From Antedon mediterranea (Eukaryota; Echinodermata; Crinoidea; Comatulida; Antedonidae): a stretch of DNA of 64,000 nucleotides. The translations under genes and the position numbers were made by a program. The notes under the pieces were generated by a model, which saw only the letters and a program-made list of their open reading frames with translations, made no database searches and was not told where the DNA came from. The stretch lies in assembly GCF_964355755.1 (NCBI RefSeq), contig NC_092679.1, forward strand, positions 15,116,932 through 15,180,931. Reading direction: 5' to 3'. Each line of letters opens with the position of its first letter. The stretch's first letter is position 1. Of the stretch, positions 1-10,623 are shown in pieces.

Positions 1-44
1 GAAGGGGTCTTTAATGTTTGAAAACTGATCTTATGATTTTTCAG

Positions 45-237
45 GTGGTGGCAGATACAATAGCGGACAAGGCTCTAGTGGTGGTTATGGTAGACAAGAG
101 CAGTCTGGCTATGGTGGACGAAGGGGAGGCAACGGTGGAGGAGGAGGCGGCGGCTATGGTGGTCAAGGGAGTGGAGGCTATGGTGGAGGAGGTTATGGTG
201 GTCAAGGGGGTGGAGGATACCGCTCAAACCAAGGCGG
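45..237 (+). CDS. Glycine-rich RNA-binding protein, exon in RGG/GGY domain (gene continues to 10623)
   Basis: First visible exon of a spliced gene whose 5' part lies outside the window. It follows a TTTTTCAG acceptor and ends at a GTAAGT donor at 238. The frame starting at 47 gives 63 codons of Gly/Tyr/Gln/Arg-rich sequence with repeated GGYGG and GGQG units and RGG/GRR spots. Such low-complexity domains are typical of hnRNP and FUS-like nuclear RNA-binding proteins, where they bind RNA and drive condensation. Exon phases join cleanly: the exon ends with two bases of a codon, the next supplies one, forming a Gly codon. The three visible exons give 123 C-terminal residues. No RRM, SPRY or other diagnostic domain is in view, so the family (hnRNP A/B, hnRNP U, FUS-like) cannot be fixed. 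A longer ATG-started frame over the same bases (18-335) reads Met/Val/Glu-rich sequence through the donor and is a shadow. Confidence 0.8.
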
Positions 238-2852
238 GTAAGTGTCCGAGTATTACTACCAGAAACATTCTTAAAGGGATATTTACCTATAGACTGGCTT
301 GTACGTGTTTGAACAGTATTAAAAAGACAGGCTAGAGAATTTACTCAGGTCATTTAGGTGTGAAAATTTAAGCCTATGGTCCTTAATCCAGCATGGTTTA
401 AATGGCACTAAATAAACAAACTTGAATCAAACACCTAGAATGAACTACTTAAAGTGAACCTAAATGATGTGTACTTGACTTCACACTTCTATTTCAAAAC
501 CATTAAGTATAAGACCCCATCTAAAGATTATACCACAATATGTACTCGAGTAGTTGTAATTAATTTATTACAGTTACGTTTCTATACCTAGTAATTTTGG
601 GCAAACATTTCTGAAATTGTTGTAGATAGAAAGATATATGGTGTTCTTGAATATCTGCAGTAACTGCAGTAGACGACAGACACAATCAAATATGAAGATT
701 TCTTGACATAGATGCCGTTTTCATTCGCGTATTTTAACTAAGTACACGTGTACGAATTTTAAGCCCTGCACAATGATTAGGATTTGGTAAATTATGTCTG
801 TGTGAAGGGTATCTATACCATTAGTTTTGAGAATATCTCTTTATCCTAAATATGATCAACAAATCAAAACAGTCTTGTCAAATCTTTGTTTTTCGTACAG
901 TTGAAACCCTATGACATTCAATTAATTACATATTTCTTCTGAACAATCCTTAATTTAAAATTGTTTTTAACATTAAGCAGTTGGACTTTAAATAAAATAT
1001 CCTCTTCTGTAGTGCTTTATAAATTGTTATTACTTTTTTATATATATTTTTTTAGTGGTAAATGTCTTTAATTACAAGACAGAGCTTGATAAAATGTATA
1101 CGTTTGTCACATTGGCTAGGAAATGATTGAAGTCATTGAAGGCCGTTTTGATCCCTTAACAACAGATCCACAACCACAAGGAATGGTTGTGACCTGGCCT
1201 AGAATACTGTTTAACCAGGATACGTCTGCCTGACCTGATCTTCACCTTCACTGTCTAAGGTCTTGCATAGACGTCATAGACTGAGTCTACATTACCAGTC
1301 GGTACCTGCTATCAACCACATTGTCATTGATTTCCCTTGCAATTGGAATTTTAATACTAAAATTAATAATAGCTAGATTTTAACTCTTCACCAGAATGAG
1401 TTGAACGACGGCAAAACCAATAGAAAATAATCTGAACCTAAAAAATAACTAAAAAAATCTAAACAAAAACCCACATAACTGCATGCCATTTACCAGCAAT
1501 TTAAGGTACACAGACTGGCTCGCAGGTTCTCTTGGTTATGTGAGCATCTAACTAGACAATTTAAAACGTAAAATTAAATATAAAGCAGACAGGTCTTTTT
1601 CTGCACTCTTACAAAATGTGAAGTGATAACTTATTCCAAAGATGAGTATGTAATATTCCTGTCCTGGATTCCAACAATACCATTGACTTCCTTTTAAAGA
1701 CCCCTTCCCTGCAATTTTGGACGTTTTTTGGAAAATAATACATATATATCACTTTAAAAACATTAAACCATGTCATTCCTTGTCTTAAATGTACGTTTTA
1801 TGGTAAATTATGATAAAAAGTGAGAAACAATGCACTACCTAAGTAGCTCGCGGCGATCGACCTCTCGTGGACGGTCTTAGGCCTAGCCTAGCTAGGCTTA
1901 GTTTTGTAGGCCTAGCTGGTAAACATCGGTAACGTACGAACATCGTACGCTAGCTATATACCTAGCCTGACGTTGTATAGTTGCTGCATTAATTGTCTTT
2001 CTATTTTTGCCAGACTCCGTTGATACAAATTGGGCAAAACCCGGTATTTTCGCTGAAAAGTTAGGAGTCTTCCATTTGTTTTGGCCTCACGATCGATCGA
2101 AAAGTTAGTTATTAGAATCGACTTGTTTTTCTCATTTTTAACCGTTTAAAGACGAAAAAAGTTATCGCAATAGGACCATATAGTATTATTTTTACATTAA
2201 ATATAGTTTGTGATCTTAAATTAGATCTAAAAAACGTAGGGAAGGGGGCTTTAAATCATTTTTAATTCTTTTAGTACATTTCCTTAATTGATACTTTCCT
2301 CATCTCGTCGCTTCATTATTCCCGTCTATATACCATTGAATTTCTTTCAGATTAGATTTATATTCATTTCCTTCAATGCATTCCTCTTAATCTATACATT
2401 CCTCGTCTTATCATTTCATTATTCCCACTCTAGGCTACAGTATAGTCTTCTAAGCACAAGGTGTGAACTATTAAAGTAAATCAGGTGTTATGTTTGTATT
2501 ACGGCAGCATTGGGGCATTGATTCCCTTTGATTGACATTTTTGTGGTCCATCTTGTCACAAAGACAACACAAATGTAAAGTTTGGTAATTGAGTCTATTG
2601 TTTGAAATGTATTGGTTAGTTAGTAAAGACTGTGATTGAATAACACGCAATTGGCAACATGTGATACCTTTAATATGTTGTTGTTATCGTAGTAAAATAC
2701 AGTAACTATAGTATTGTTATGCCATCCAGGTAAATTATGGGTCTCAATACACTTTTCAAACTGCATTGTAAAAAATACGCAAACACAAATACGTAAGCGC
2801 AATGTGGTCACACGTGATGATTATTCTATCTTTCACTCAACATCATTCAGCT

Positions 2853-2869
2853 CGCTAGTGGGAACCACA
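2853..2869 (+). repeat. Solo end of the GGTTCCCACTAG MITE family
   Basis: GCTAGTGGGAACCACA matches the right terminal sequence of the MITE-like elements at 11505-11669 and 20125-20282. No matching left end is recognisable nearby, although ACGTAAGCGCAATG at about 2790 resembles the subterminal part. It is probably a decayed copy. Confidence 0.45.
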
Positions 2870-2969
2870 TTTAACCAAAAAGAGTTTGGAGGAATTTCTG
2901 ATTTAAATTTTTGTTTTAAGTTTCTTAATTTAAAAAAGTCTTTTTGAATATAAAGAAAGAGTTTACTTT

Positions 2970-3600
2970 ATGTTACTGTAGTTGTGGCATTGTGGTGTGT
3001 AACTTGCTAGCTTATGATTCCTTTGTTCAATTCCTGGCTCATGCCACAGACTAATGTGAACCTTAGTGAACCAATCGTGAGGTTGTTTCTGATAATAATG
3101 TAATAATTATAATAAAAGATAATAAAGTAATAATAATAATAATGTAGTAATACAATATTACAGTAATATAATAGTGTACTAATAGTAATATAATAAATTA
3201 AACATAATTGTAATAATGTAGTGTAATTATAATAATAAAGTAATAATAATGTAATAAAGTAATATTAGTACAGTGATGATAATGATTTCTGCCTCTTTGC
3301 TGAAAAGTCTGCCAACATTTCCGCTTGGGCTGCTCCATAAATCTCTTTTACCAGTTTCTTCCACTCTGATCTTTCATTGGCTAGTTTTTTAAGTTGTTCG
3401 ATGTCTTTCTTGCGTTTACAGTAATGATAATAATTATGTATTACTAAAAGTGTAATATTATTCAAATAATTTATTTAAGTAATACAGTAATATAGGCCTA
3501 CAAATAATGATATAATTGTGTAATAATTTAGTAATAATGTAATACAATAATTATAATGTAAGTAATAATAATGTAAGTAATGTAATTGGAGATGTTCTAG
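2970..3600 (+). repeat. Possible SINE head followed by TAA/TAATG-rich simple repeat
   Basis: GTGGCATTGTGGTGTGTAAC with a downstream TTTGTTCAATTCCTGG resembles degenerate A and B boxes of a tRNA-derived SINE. It is followed by several hundred bases of imperfect TAA, TAATG and TAATAT repeats. The low-complexity tract is obvious. The SINE reading is tentative. Confidence 0.4.
3286..3421 (-). pseudogene. Relic of a retrotransposon coding region (C-terminal fragment)
   Basis: On the minus strand this stretch encodes CKRKKDIEQLKKLANERS followed by EWKKLVKEIYGAAQ and a basic end. The pattern of acidic/basic residues with ANERSEWKKLV resembles the C-terminus of non-LTR retrotransposon ORF2 proteins, which commonly end with a 'DRxxWRxLV' type motif. 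The fragment sits inside a TAA-rich simple repeat and has no adjoining reverse transcriptase. The family assignment rests only on this motif. Confidence 0.4.
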
Positions 3601-3943
3601 ATGTAGGAATGTAATAATTTTAAAATGTTTTATAGTGAGCAAGCAGAACAAAAGACAATGGAAGGCAAAACAATGTAGTTTAATTATTGCAATGAAAGAC
3701 AAATAAATGACAACATTAAAGAAGCATTGTAATTCCGAGCTGAAGGTTACAAATTGTATTGTTTTCTGCATTTAAGTTCACTAAGAAAGACAATTGGACT
3801 AATTACTATGTTCAGAGTTGTTGATTGAGCATTGCCTATTTTATTATTATTTTCGTAAACACAATTGAACTAGATTTCCACCATAAAAATGATCTGACAA
3901 TATTACAGATTAACTGTAAATATTTGTGGTTTTTTTTTTCCAG

Positions 3944-4052
3944 GCATGGGTGGGATAGAAACATGCAGGGCCAACAAGCTGCTTATTATCAGAACCAACA
4001 ACGACACCAACAACAACAACATGGAAAACAACGAGACGATCGACACAGATAT
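3944..4052 (+). CDS. Glycine-rich RNA-binding protein, penultimate coding exon (Q/N/H-rich)
   Basis: The exon lies between a strong acceptor (a run of T then CCAG, ending 3943) and a GTAAGT donor at 4053. After one base completing the Gly codon of the previous exon it encodes 36 residues beginning HGWDRNMQGQQAAYYQNQQ, followed by a Gln-rich stretch and a basic end (GKQRDDRHRY). The composition changes from glycine-rich to Gln/Asn/Tyr-rich, as in prion-like tails of hnRNP proteins. It ends on a codon boundary, matching the phase of the last exon. Confidence 0.8.
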
Positions 4053-5740
4053 GTAAGTGCAGATTATTTACTTTATAATACTTTGTGCTAAATTGTCCTC
4101 AAATTTCAATATAGGTGTAGAAGTAGGATTCCTGAAAGACGAGTTTAAGGTGATGGGTTCGAGTCTAATAGCCGTTCGCATTTTTGACTAGCAAAACTCA
4201 GGAACTTACACATGCCATCACCAGGCACGTACCATGCTTTGTGTGTGTAAACTCTGGAGTTTTCTCCTTGAGCATTTGTTTCCTCGAACTAAAATATTGC
4301 ACTTTAATATTAATTTCTTTTGTAATGGGAAAAAACTTGTGCACCAGAAAGGCCCATAACATGTAAAAACAAATTTAATATGGAATAGTTTTTAGTAATG
4401 AAGTAAGCAGAGGGAAAAAACAAAAAACCAATAAATGAGTTATTAATACAGTAGTTAAAGTTTTTCACTGGTTGGGAAAAAGAGTGTATTGCACCAAAAC
4501 AAACAAAACACAAAACAGATTAACAGGCAATAATATAAATATATAAAGTCAATGCAACAAGGCATTCCACTCTATGTATGCTTTGAAAATAATTAGTAAA
4601 ATATAGCTTTTGTTCTTTTTTTAGAAATTATTTTATTAAATTTAAATCTCCTTTCGAAAACTGCTTCTGTTTAGTAACTATTAGTATACAATTACCAATA
4701 GTTATGTGCCTTATACTGTACCATTCTATTGTATTTGGAATTATAATGGTGCTTAAAATACTGAAGAAGCCTCATATATATGCATTTAATATGCAAGAGT
4801 TACTTTCACTTAAATTAAAATCTACATTCTATTTCACACTCAGCTAGGCTATTAGTTTTCTATATTAGAACTACTTCAACAGCATTCATTGCTTTTTTAA
4901 CAACGCCAATTAACAGAAACTTGAAAGCAGTATGAAAAGAAATTGTTGAAACTGGTGAAAATCGTAAAGAAACCTAACAAAGTCTCAAGTGTTTGCGTGT
5001 TTTATAAGAGGCTATTTTATCCTTGAATTGCTACAAAGAAAAAACCGTTTGACCAATTTTCTTTTCTCTCGTGCGGACAATCGTTTACTTACAAGATAAT
5101 AAGCTAGTTTCAATGAAGACATTTTCTATCACCTCAAATTGACTCTTCCAATTATGATCAATTGACTGGAATCAATTGAGAAATCCACTTTACCAATTTA
5201 TTTCAATGTTAGAGAACTATATGAACAATTATCTAGTTAGTTTACGTGGAACCTTTCTAGGTAATTAATGTACTCCCTTTCCTAGTGTCTGTTGATTTTG
5301 TTGTGGATCTTTATTAGGTTTGATAATGTCTTTATTTCAACAAACTCTGCTTAGGCAAGTCATTTTACAAGATTCTCCTAGTGAAGAATGTGTTAGAAAA
5401 TAAAGTATTGGCAGAGTTACACAATGTAAAAGAAAGAAAAAAAAAGTTTTTTTTTTGTAGATATAGAATGGAATGGGTTTAGTCTAAATGTACTTGTAAA
5501 TTTCACATCGTCTCCTAGTTTACATAAATTTTGGATTATTACCATACCTTAAGACAACTTGATTCCACTCTCCTTTTTCCCTCCTCCTCTCACCCCAGAC
5601 AGAAGTTGATTGTTTCCCTTTGCCAATCACTTGTGATTCCCACTATACACTCTTTCCAAAGACAATTCCAGTAGGTGTTTGATAAGTTTTCCTTCCACAT
5701 TTTCAAGAACACCCAATTCTCAGTTTTGCATACTTCTTTA

Positions 5741-5850
5741 GTATCATGGGAATAATCGATTATACAGCATTACATGTGTTCCAAATGTATCGCCTACTGT
5801 AGTATCATAGACCATGATATATGATACACATGAGATGCTGTATTACCAAA
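5741..5850 (+). repeat. Short inverted-repeat element, related to the copy at 23235
   Basis: Contains AGTATCATGGGAATA at its left, internal arms ACAGCATTACATGTGT and ACACATGAGATGCTGT (inverted, two mismatches), and GATACACATGAGATGCTG. These blocks recur in the same order at 23235-23390. It looks like a truncated copy of a non-autonomous DNA element. Confidence 0.5.
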
Positions 5851-5889
5851 CATTTTCTATTTAATGCCGACTTCTGAATGATGACTAAA

Positions 5890-6118
5890 GCCAGGACTGT
5901 TTTAAAGCCTGACTGGTCCCAATATTGACCAAGGGCTTCTCTCGTCCAGTGCCCACCTTAACCAGAGGAGAGGCATAAGCCAATACGTCTGAGGCAGATA
6001 CTAGATGCAGGGGCTGCCATAAGAGTCAGCAGTGCTGATTTCAAATGCCTAATGGTCTCCCATCCAAGCTCTAACCGGACCCAATGTTGCTTAACTTCGG
6101 TGATCTGACGAGAACCAG
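5890..6118 (-). repeat. 5S rRNA-derived SINE (SINE3-like), minus strand
   Basis: Read on the minus strand, 6118-6053 aligns with the 3' two thirds of metazoan 5S rRNA: TCTCGTCAGATCACCGAAG, TTAAGC, GGTCCGGTTAG, and the C-box-like CTTGGATGGGAGACC. The rRNA start is missing or diverged and the match stops after GGGAGACC. Non-5S sequence then continues toward 5890. SINE3 elements have this structure: a 5S-type internal promoter fused to an unrelated body. A plain decayed 5S pseudogene is the alternative. Confidence 0.65.
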
Positions 6119-8004
6119 TGTTTCAACATTTTCTATGTTACTGAGAAAATGTATGAAATGTGGAAATATAGCACTGAGATCAGGTATTAGAAGCCAGGTA
6201 TGGTAGGACTCACTATCTATTTTCATTTAATGATTAAAAAGAATTAAATAATGTCAAGATTGTGTTGTCTTGTTTATCAAGTAATAAAACATGCCAACCA
6301 AGATCACCTAATATTTTCAAGTGTTTCGTTGAAAAAATATCTATGGTTTCCTGTGACATATTGTAGCAGTAATGTATATAGATTCAACAATTCTGTCCTG
6401 GTTAGACAAACACTTTGGGTGGCTGGTCAAATACTGGAGACTTGACCAGGCTCTCAATTGTCTGGCTATGGAACTCATCCCCAGCTGACCTATCACTCTG
6501 ATTTACACAGGATTAGGAAATGCGTTAATATGGAGCAAAATCATGGGTATATTGATCGAATCATAGACCCTGCAAATAGTATTCTGTATACGTTATTATT
6601 ACGATCGTAATGGTTGGTAATAAAGCTCGTTACGTGATGGATTATATTTTAATGACTATGAGTTTATTTTGGATACAGTATCATTATATGAATGTTTGTT
6701 TATTGTGGTTGGCTATACACAATTGTGAAATGACTGTTCTTAAAGAAATAATAACTCATCTGAACGTAGCTGGATGAAAGGCGAAGAGTTTGTGTAACAG
6801 AACATTAATTAAAAAAGGTCACCAATATTGCATGGTCTAGCCTTCAACACTGATTAATTGAAAACAAGTTTTTTTTCTGAACATTACTACTGTAGGTGTG
6901 TTTTAAAATAAATAATAAATGTTTTTTATTCATGGGAGAATATGGTTTTTTCATGAGTTAAAAGTCTATATTAATTCTGTTTCATCAAAAGTCAATCTTT
7001 CAACTAATGAAAATTTTCTCTTTATTTCTCCTTGTAAACTTATTCCGTTTTATTTATCTCTGCTCCGCCTTGTTTAATAGAACAGTCAATCTTTTAACTC
7101 ATGCAATATTCTCACATTCAACTCATAAGCAAAAATCATTCTACAGTATACAGGTACTTTGTTTAGAAAGTTCCATTTGCAAAACAAAATACAAAAACAT
7201 TAAATATAAACATGTAAATATTACAAAACATTACACTCTGTGTGCTGGCACATAGCCAATGTATCGCAATTGATAATATAGAACCCTGTTTATACTGCAG
7301 TAACTGTACTGTACGTTTGGTATCTAGACTGTCTGGCGGCGGCATCTGTTCAACTATTCAAACATTCCATTTCCGTACTTCCTTTGGGAAGCAGTTGCAT
7401 AACATCTGTGAATCCGGAAGCACCAGGAAAATGTACTTACACCAATCACACAACTGAGACCTGATAGATTGCTACTCCCCAAACTCCGCCCCTGTCATTC
7501 ATTTTTTAATTGACACCATATTTGTTGTCAAAATCTTGTCATTTTTAGCAAATATAATTCTAGATACTGTTACCAAATTTTTCTCTTTTTTCGAAGATAA
7601 GAAAAAATGTTTTCATGAAGGAATATACTTGTTTTCAATAACAGGATAAAATTATGTGAAAAAATAGGATATGATTCCTTATTTAATCCACTCCGGACTG
7701 TATGACTCAAAGGAATGAGGAATTTAAGCCATGGAAAGTATATTTGTTTGAGATACATAGCCGAAGAAAAGGCTATTAATCCAAGTTGTGCGATACATCA
7801 GGGCTGACTTGCTTTGTTTTGGTCATTCACCCATTTTATTCTCACAGTCCCTAATCTCAAATCATGTACGATTACATCATTTTAGGAAAAATGTATGTCA
7901 CTTTATGTTTTACCCAATTTAAATGTAAGAAAATTAATCAACTCGATTTATAAAGTGCATAAATACCTCTGATCTCTGTGCAACGGAACCTCTCGCGTAC
8001 TGTT

Positions 8005-8136
8005 TCTACACTCCTTAAGGATCACGTGAGTGGTCCTTCTACACTCCTTAAGGATCACGTGAGTGGTCCTTCTACACTCCTTAAGGATCACGTGAGTGGT
8101 CCTTCTACACTCCTTAAGGATCACGTGAGTGGTCCT
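8005..8136 (+). repeat. Minisatellite, four 33-bp units each with a CACGTG E-box
   Basis: Four near-identical 33-bp units start at 8005, 8038, 8071 and 8104. Each carries the palindromes CCTTAAGG and TCACGTGA. The last unit is followed by TAAGGAG, which makes a hairpin with arms CTCCTTAAGGA and TCCTTAAGGAG around the E-box. The unit length keeps a reading frame open by chance. I see no evidence that it is translated. Confidence 0.85.
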
Positions 8137-8336
8137 TAAGGAGAATAAGTATCTAGTGGGAGCAGATACATTGAATAAACTATGTTTTTTAAAAGTAGTG
8201 GAAATCAAAGGCATTTCAAAATTTATTTTATTCATTTTTTTAGAGCTTAGTTAGCTTTTAGAGCTTAAAAACTATTTTAAGAATTCAACAAGAAACAGAA
8301 ACCGAAAACAAGAAGCTATCTCATACACACATAAAG

Positions 8337-8645
8337 AGTGAGGGCGTGTGGCGCTGTGTGTTGGACGTTTGACTACTGATCGTGAGATCGAGGTTCGAAT
8401 CCAAATCTCGTCGCATTGCCTGTATCCTTAGGCAAGTTACTTTACTTACGCTTGCCTCTCCCCACCCAGGTGTATGAATTGGAACCAAGTTAGATCAAGA
8501 CACAATCTTGCGCTGATTACTAGCTGCATTATGGAAGTATGTTTCCATACGTATTTGATCCAAAAAAATGAATGGGGTAATAATGTTCCGCGCTTAGAGG
8601 TTTCACAACATTAAGCGCTATGTAAATCCAGGATATTATTATATT
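8337..8645 (+). mobile_element. tRNA-derived SINE
   Basis: The head has tRNA-like promoter boxes, with GGCGCTGTGTGTTGGACG in the A-box position and GAGGTTCGAATCC as a near-perfect B box. It is followed by a body with TATCCTTAGGCAAGTTACTT, a motif type shared by many marine-animal SINEs. The tail ends in TTAAGCGCTATGTAAATCC then a short ATTATT-rich run, typical of LINE-mobilised SINE tails. Confidence 0.75.
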
Positions 8646-9133
8646 ATAATTTGTTGAAGAAGGAGGAGTTCTACTTTATACTGAAAGACACATGATAAAG
8701 TTAACCAATCAAATGGCAAGAATACACTCAGGTGTAGAAACTTCCATATCCTTGCTCAGGTGTCTAACCATTACATTCATGGAAATCATTAGACAATACC
8801 TCTTAAATAACACAATAACTTTACTAAAGACCACATCTTAAGATAAGGTGATAATTCTATTTAGCACATTGATCATAGATCCGTCCTTTTTTTAATGTGG
8901 ATTTAATATTGCATGAAGGCTACTCACGCAACGTACGTGAGGTGAAGGACAGTGAGCATCATAGGTTAAATGATCAAGCCAATTAACCTAAAGATCTTGT
9001 GACAATGCTTTGCCCGGTAATCCCTCTCTATTGTCCAGCTCTGTTTACTAGTAGTACATATTTTTTCTAGGCCTACATGTTCATGGCTCATATTACTTCT
9101 TTGACACCCTCAAGCCCAGGTCTATTTTTATTA

Positions 9134-9895
9134 AGTGACACTGCAGTTTAGTGGTTAACATGCTTGCTTACCCATTCCAGGGTTCTATGTTCAAATCCTT
9201 AACTTTAACACGGTATCTTTATTTGCATAAATCTTCTCTGTTTTACTACAAGTGGCGCTGTAGTTCAGTGCTTAACATGCTTGCTTACCCATTCCAGGTT
9301 CTATGTTCAAATCCTTAACTTTAACACAGTATCTTTATTTGCATAAATCTTCTCTGTTTTACTACAAGTGGCGCTGTAGTTCGGTGCTTAACATGCTTGC
9401 TTACCCATTCCAGGTTCTATGTTCAAATCCTTAACTTTAGCACAGTATCTTTATTTGCATAAATCTAATCTGTTTTACTACAAGTGGCGCTGTAGTTCGG
9501 TGCTTAACATGCTTGCTTACCCATTCCAGGGTTCTATGTTCAAATCCTTAACTTTAACACAGTATCTTTATTTGCATAAATCTTCTCTGTTTTACTACAA
9601 GTGGCGCTGTAGTTCGGTGCTTAACATGCTTGCTTACCCATTCCAGGTTCTATGTTCAAATCCTTAACTTTAACACAGTATCTTTATTTGCATAAATCTT
9701 CTCTGTTTTACTACAAGTGGCGCTGTAGTTCGGTGGTTAACATGCTTGCTTACCCATTCCAGGGTTCTATGTTCAAATCCTTAACTTTAACACAGTATTT
9801 TTATTTGCATAAATCTTCTCTGTTTTTACTACAAGTGGCGCTGTAGTTCGGTGGTTAACATGCTTGCTTACCCATTCCAGGGTTCAAATCTTAAC
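9134..9895 (+). repeat. Tandem array of seven tRNA-like SINE-head monomers (116-118 bp)
   Basis: Units begin at about 9134 (diverged), 9252, 9368, 9484, 9601, 9717 and 9835 (truncated). Each starts GTGGCGCTGTAGTTCGGTG, continues TTAACATGCTTGCTTACCCA, then a B-box-like GTTCTATGTTCAAATCC, and ends in TTTACTACAA. The last, truncated unit has the more canonical GGGTTCAAATC. The heads match the SINE at 10036 and 21273. Full cloverleaf stems are not evident, so these are not tRNA genes. Confidence 0.85.
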
Positions 9896-10035
9896 TTGAC
9901 AAAGTACCTTTCTGTTAGAAATGTTATACATTTAGAGGATTATAAATACTGCATTGTTATTGGATTATTTAAGAAATATGTAAAATACCTTTCACCTTAT
10001 TCATGGGATTTCCCTTTTTGTAATAAAATTGGAAT

Positions 10036-10215
10036 GGAGCTGTAGTTTGGTGGTTAACATCCTTACTTTGAAATCCAAATGGCAGAATTCAACTAGCTGT
10101 GACTGACGCTAGTCTGCTGCACTACCTCAGCCTCAAATGAGACTTTCTTTAGTTTTATGTTTATTGGTTATCCATCCTGTTATGCCAAGTTACTTGCTGT
10201 TAGATGTGTTGAAAT
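10036..10215 (+). mobile_element. tRNA-derived SINE (same family as 21273)
   Basis: The head GGAGCTGTAGTTTGGTGGTT matches the monomers of the preceding array. The body shares CTCAAATGAGACTTTCTTTA and a tail (ATCCATCCTGTTATGC, AGTTACTTGCTG, TGAAATAAA) with the element at 21273-21485. The B box is degraded. Confidence 0.65.
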
Positions 10216-10316
10216 AAAAATGATTCCAAAAGGAATTATGGTTGAGAATGTCTTGTCGTTTTGTTTGTTAAAATTTTTTCGGAAGACCGCTTGAAAACAC
10301 TCTCAGTGCCATTCCT

Positions 10317-10458
10317 AAAGCTCTGTCTACACTATCAAATTAGTTTGGCAAAAAAGGTATGATGTGCCTAAATATGGTAGTGATATGCCCAAATTTAGTA
10401 GTGATATGACATCATCATGTCCATATATGGGCACATCACATAAAGTTTTACAGAGCTT
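10317..10458 (+). repeat. MITE-like element just before the last coding exon
   Basis: Starts with AAAGCTCTGTCTACACTATC and ends with TTTTACAGAGCTTAAG, so GCTCTGT and ACAGAGC form the terminal arms. Inner arms ATGATGTGCC and GGCACATCA nest within them, with a duplicated TAGTGATATG motif in the middle. It lies about 95 bp upstream of the exon at 10552. Confidence 0.6.
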
Positions 10459-10551
10459 AAGTTTGAATATTCGTGCATGCAGTAAATATGCGATTAAGTC
10501 CAAGATTATATTTGGATTTCTTTATTTTATTCTCTTTCTTTTTCTAATCAG

Positions 10552-10623
10552 GGTGCCAACCGAAGTCATTCCTACCCAACGCCACCTTCAAATCAACAAG
10601 GCAGACGTTACCATAATAATTAG
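10552..10623 (+). CDS. Glycine-rich RNA-binding protein, last coding exon with stop
   Basis: The exon begins after a pyrimidine-rich tract ending in AATCAG (10551). It encodes 23 residues (GANRSHSYPTPPSNQQGRRY then HNN) and a TAG stop at 10621-10623. The phase agrees with the preceding exon, and the Ser/Pro/Asn/Gln-rich basic tail continues its composition. There is no homology I can recall for this tail. Support comes from phase, splice sites and composition. A GTAAGG after the stop could be a donor for an intron in the 3' UTR, but I cannot confirm it. Confidence 0.72.
   Translation, partial: GANRSHSYPTPPSNQQGRRYHNN

Larger units (their letters stand above)
238..3943 (+). other. Intron of the RNA-binding protein gene
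   Basis: 3706 bp from a GTAAGT donor to a CCAG acceptor. It is mostly unique AT-rich sequence. It holds TAGGCCTA motifs and a palindrome-rich stretch near 1875-1960, a solo MITE end near 2853, a possible SINE head near 2975, a TAA/ATAATG-rich tract from about 3090 to 3600, and a short antisense retrotransposon coding relic at 3286-3421. Confidence 0.7.
4053..10551 (+). other. Last intron of the RNA-binding protein gene
   Basis: 6499 bp between a GTAAGT donor and an AATCAG acceptor. It is repeat-laden: a possible SINE fragment near 4120-4290 (B-box-like GGGTTCGAGTCT), a short inverted-repeat element at 5741-5850, a 5S-derived SINE near 5890-6118, a 33-bp minisatellite, a tRNA-derived SINE, a seven-unit array of tRNA-like monomers, another SINE, and a MITE next to the final exon. 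The stretches 4300-5700 and 6200-7900 show nothing else I can name. Confidence 0.65.

Noticed and set aside
6053-6118. Functional 5S rRNA gene
   Set aside because: The 5' part is missing, there are many differences, and a non-5S body follows; better read as a SINE.
7948-8235. 95-codon minus-strand ORF with repeated RRTTHVILKEC
   Set aside because: It is only the 33-bp minisatellite read in an open frame; no splice or homology support.
9134-9895. Cluster of true tRNA genes
   Set aside because: Monomers have promoter-box similarity but no convincing acceptor and anticodon stems or clear anticodon loop.
9419-10045. Overlapping plus-strand ORFs with repeated MFKSLTLTQYLYLHK
   Set aside because: They are translations of the tRNA-like tandem array; the frames shift between units.
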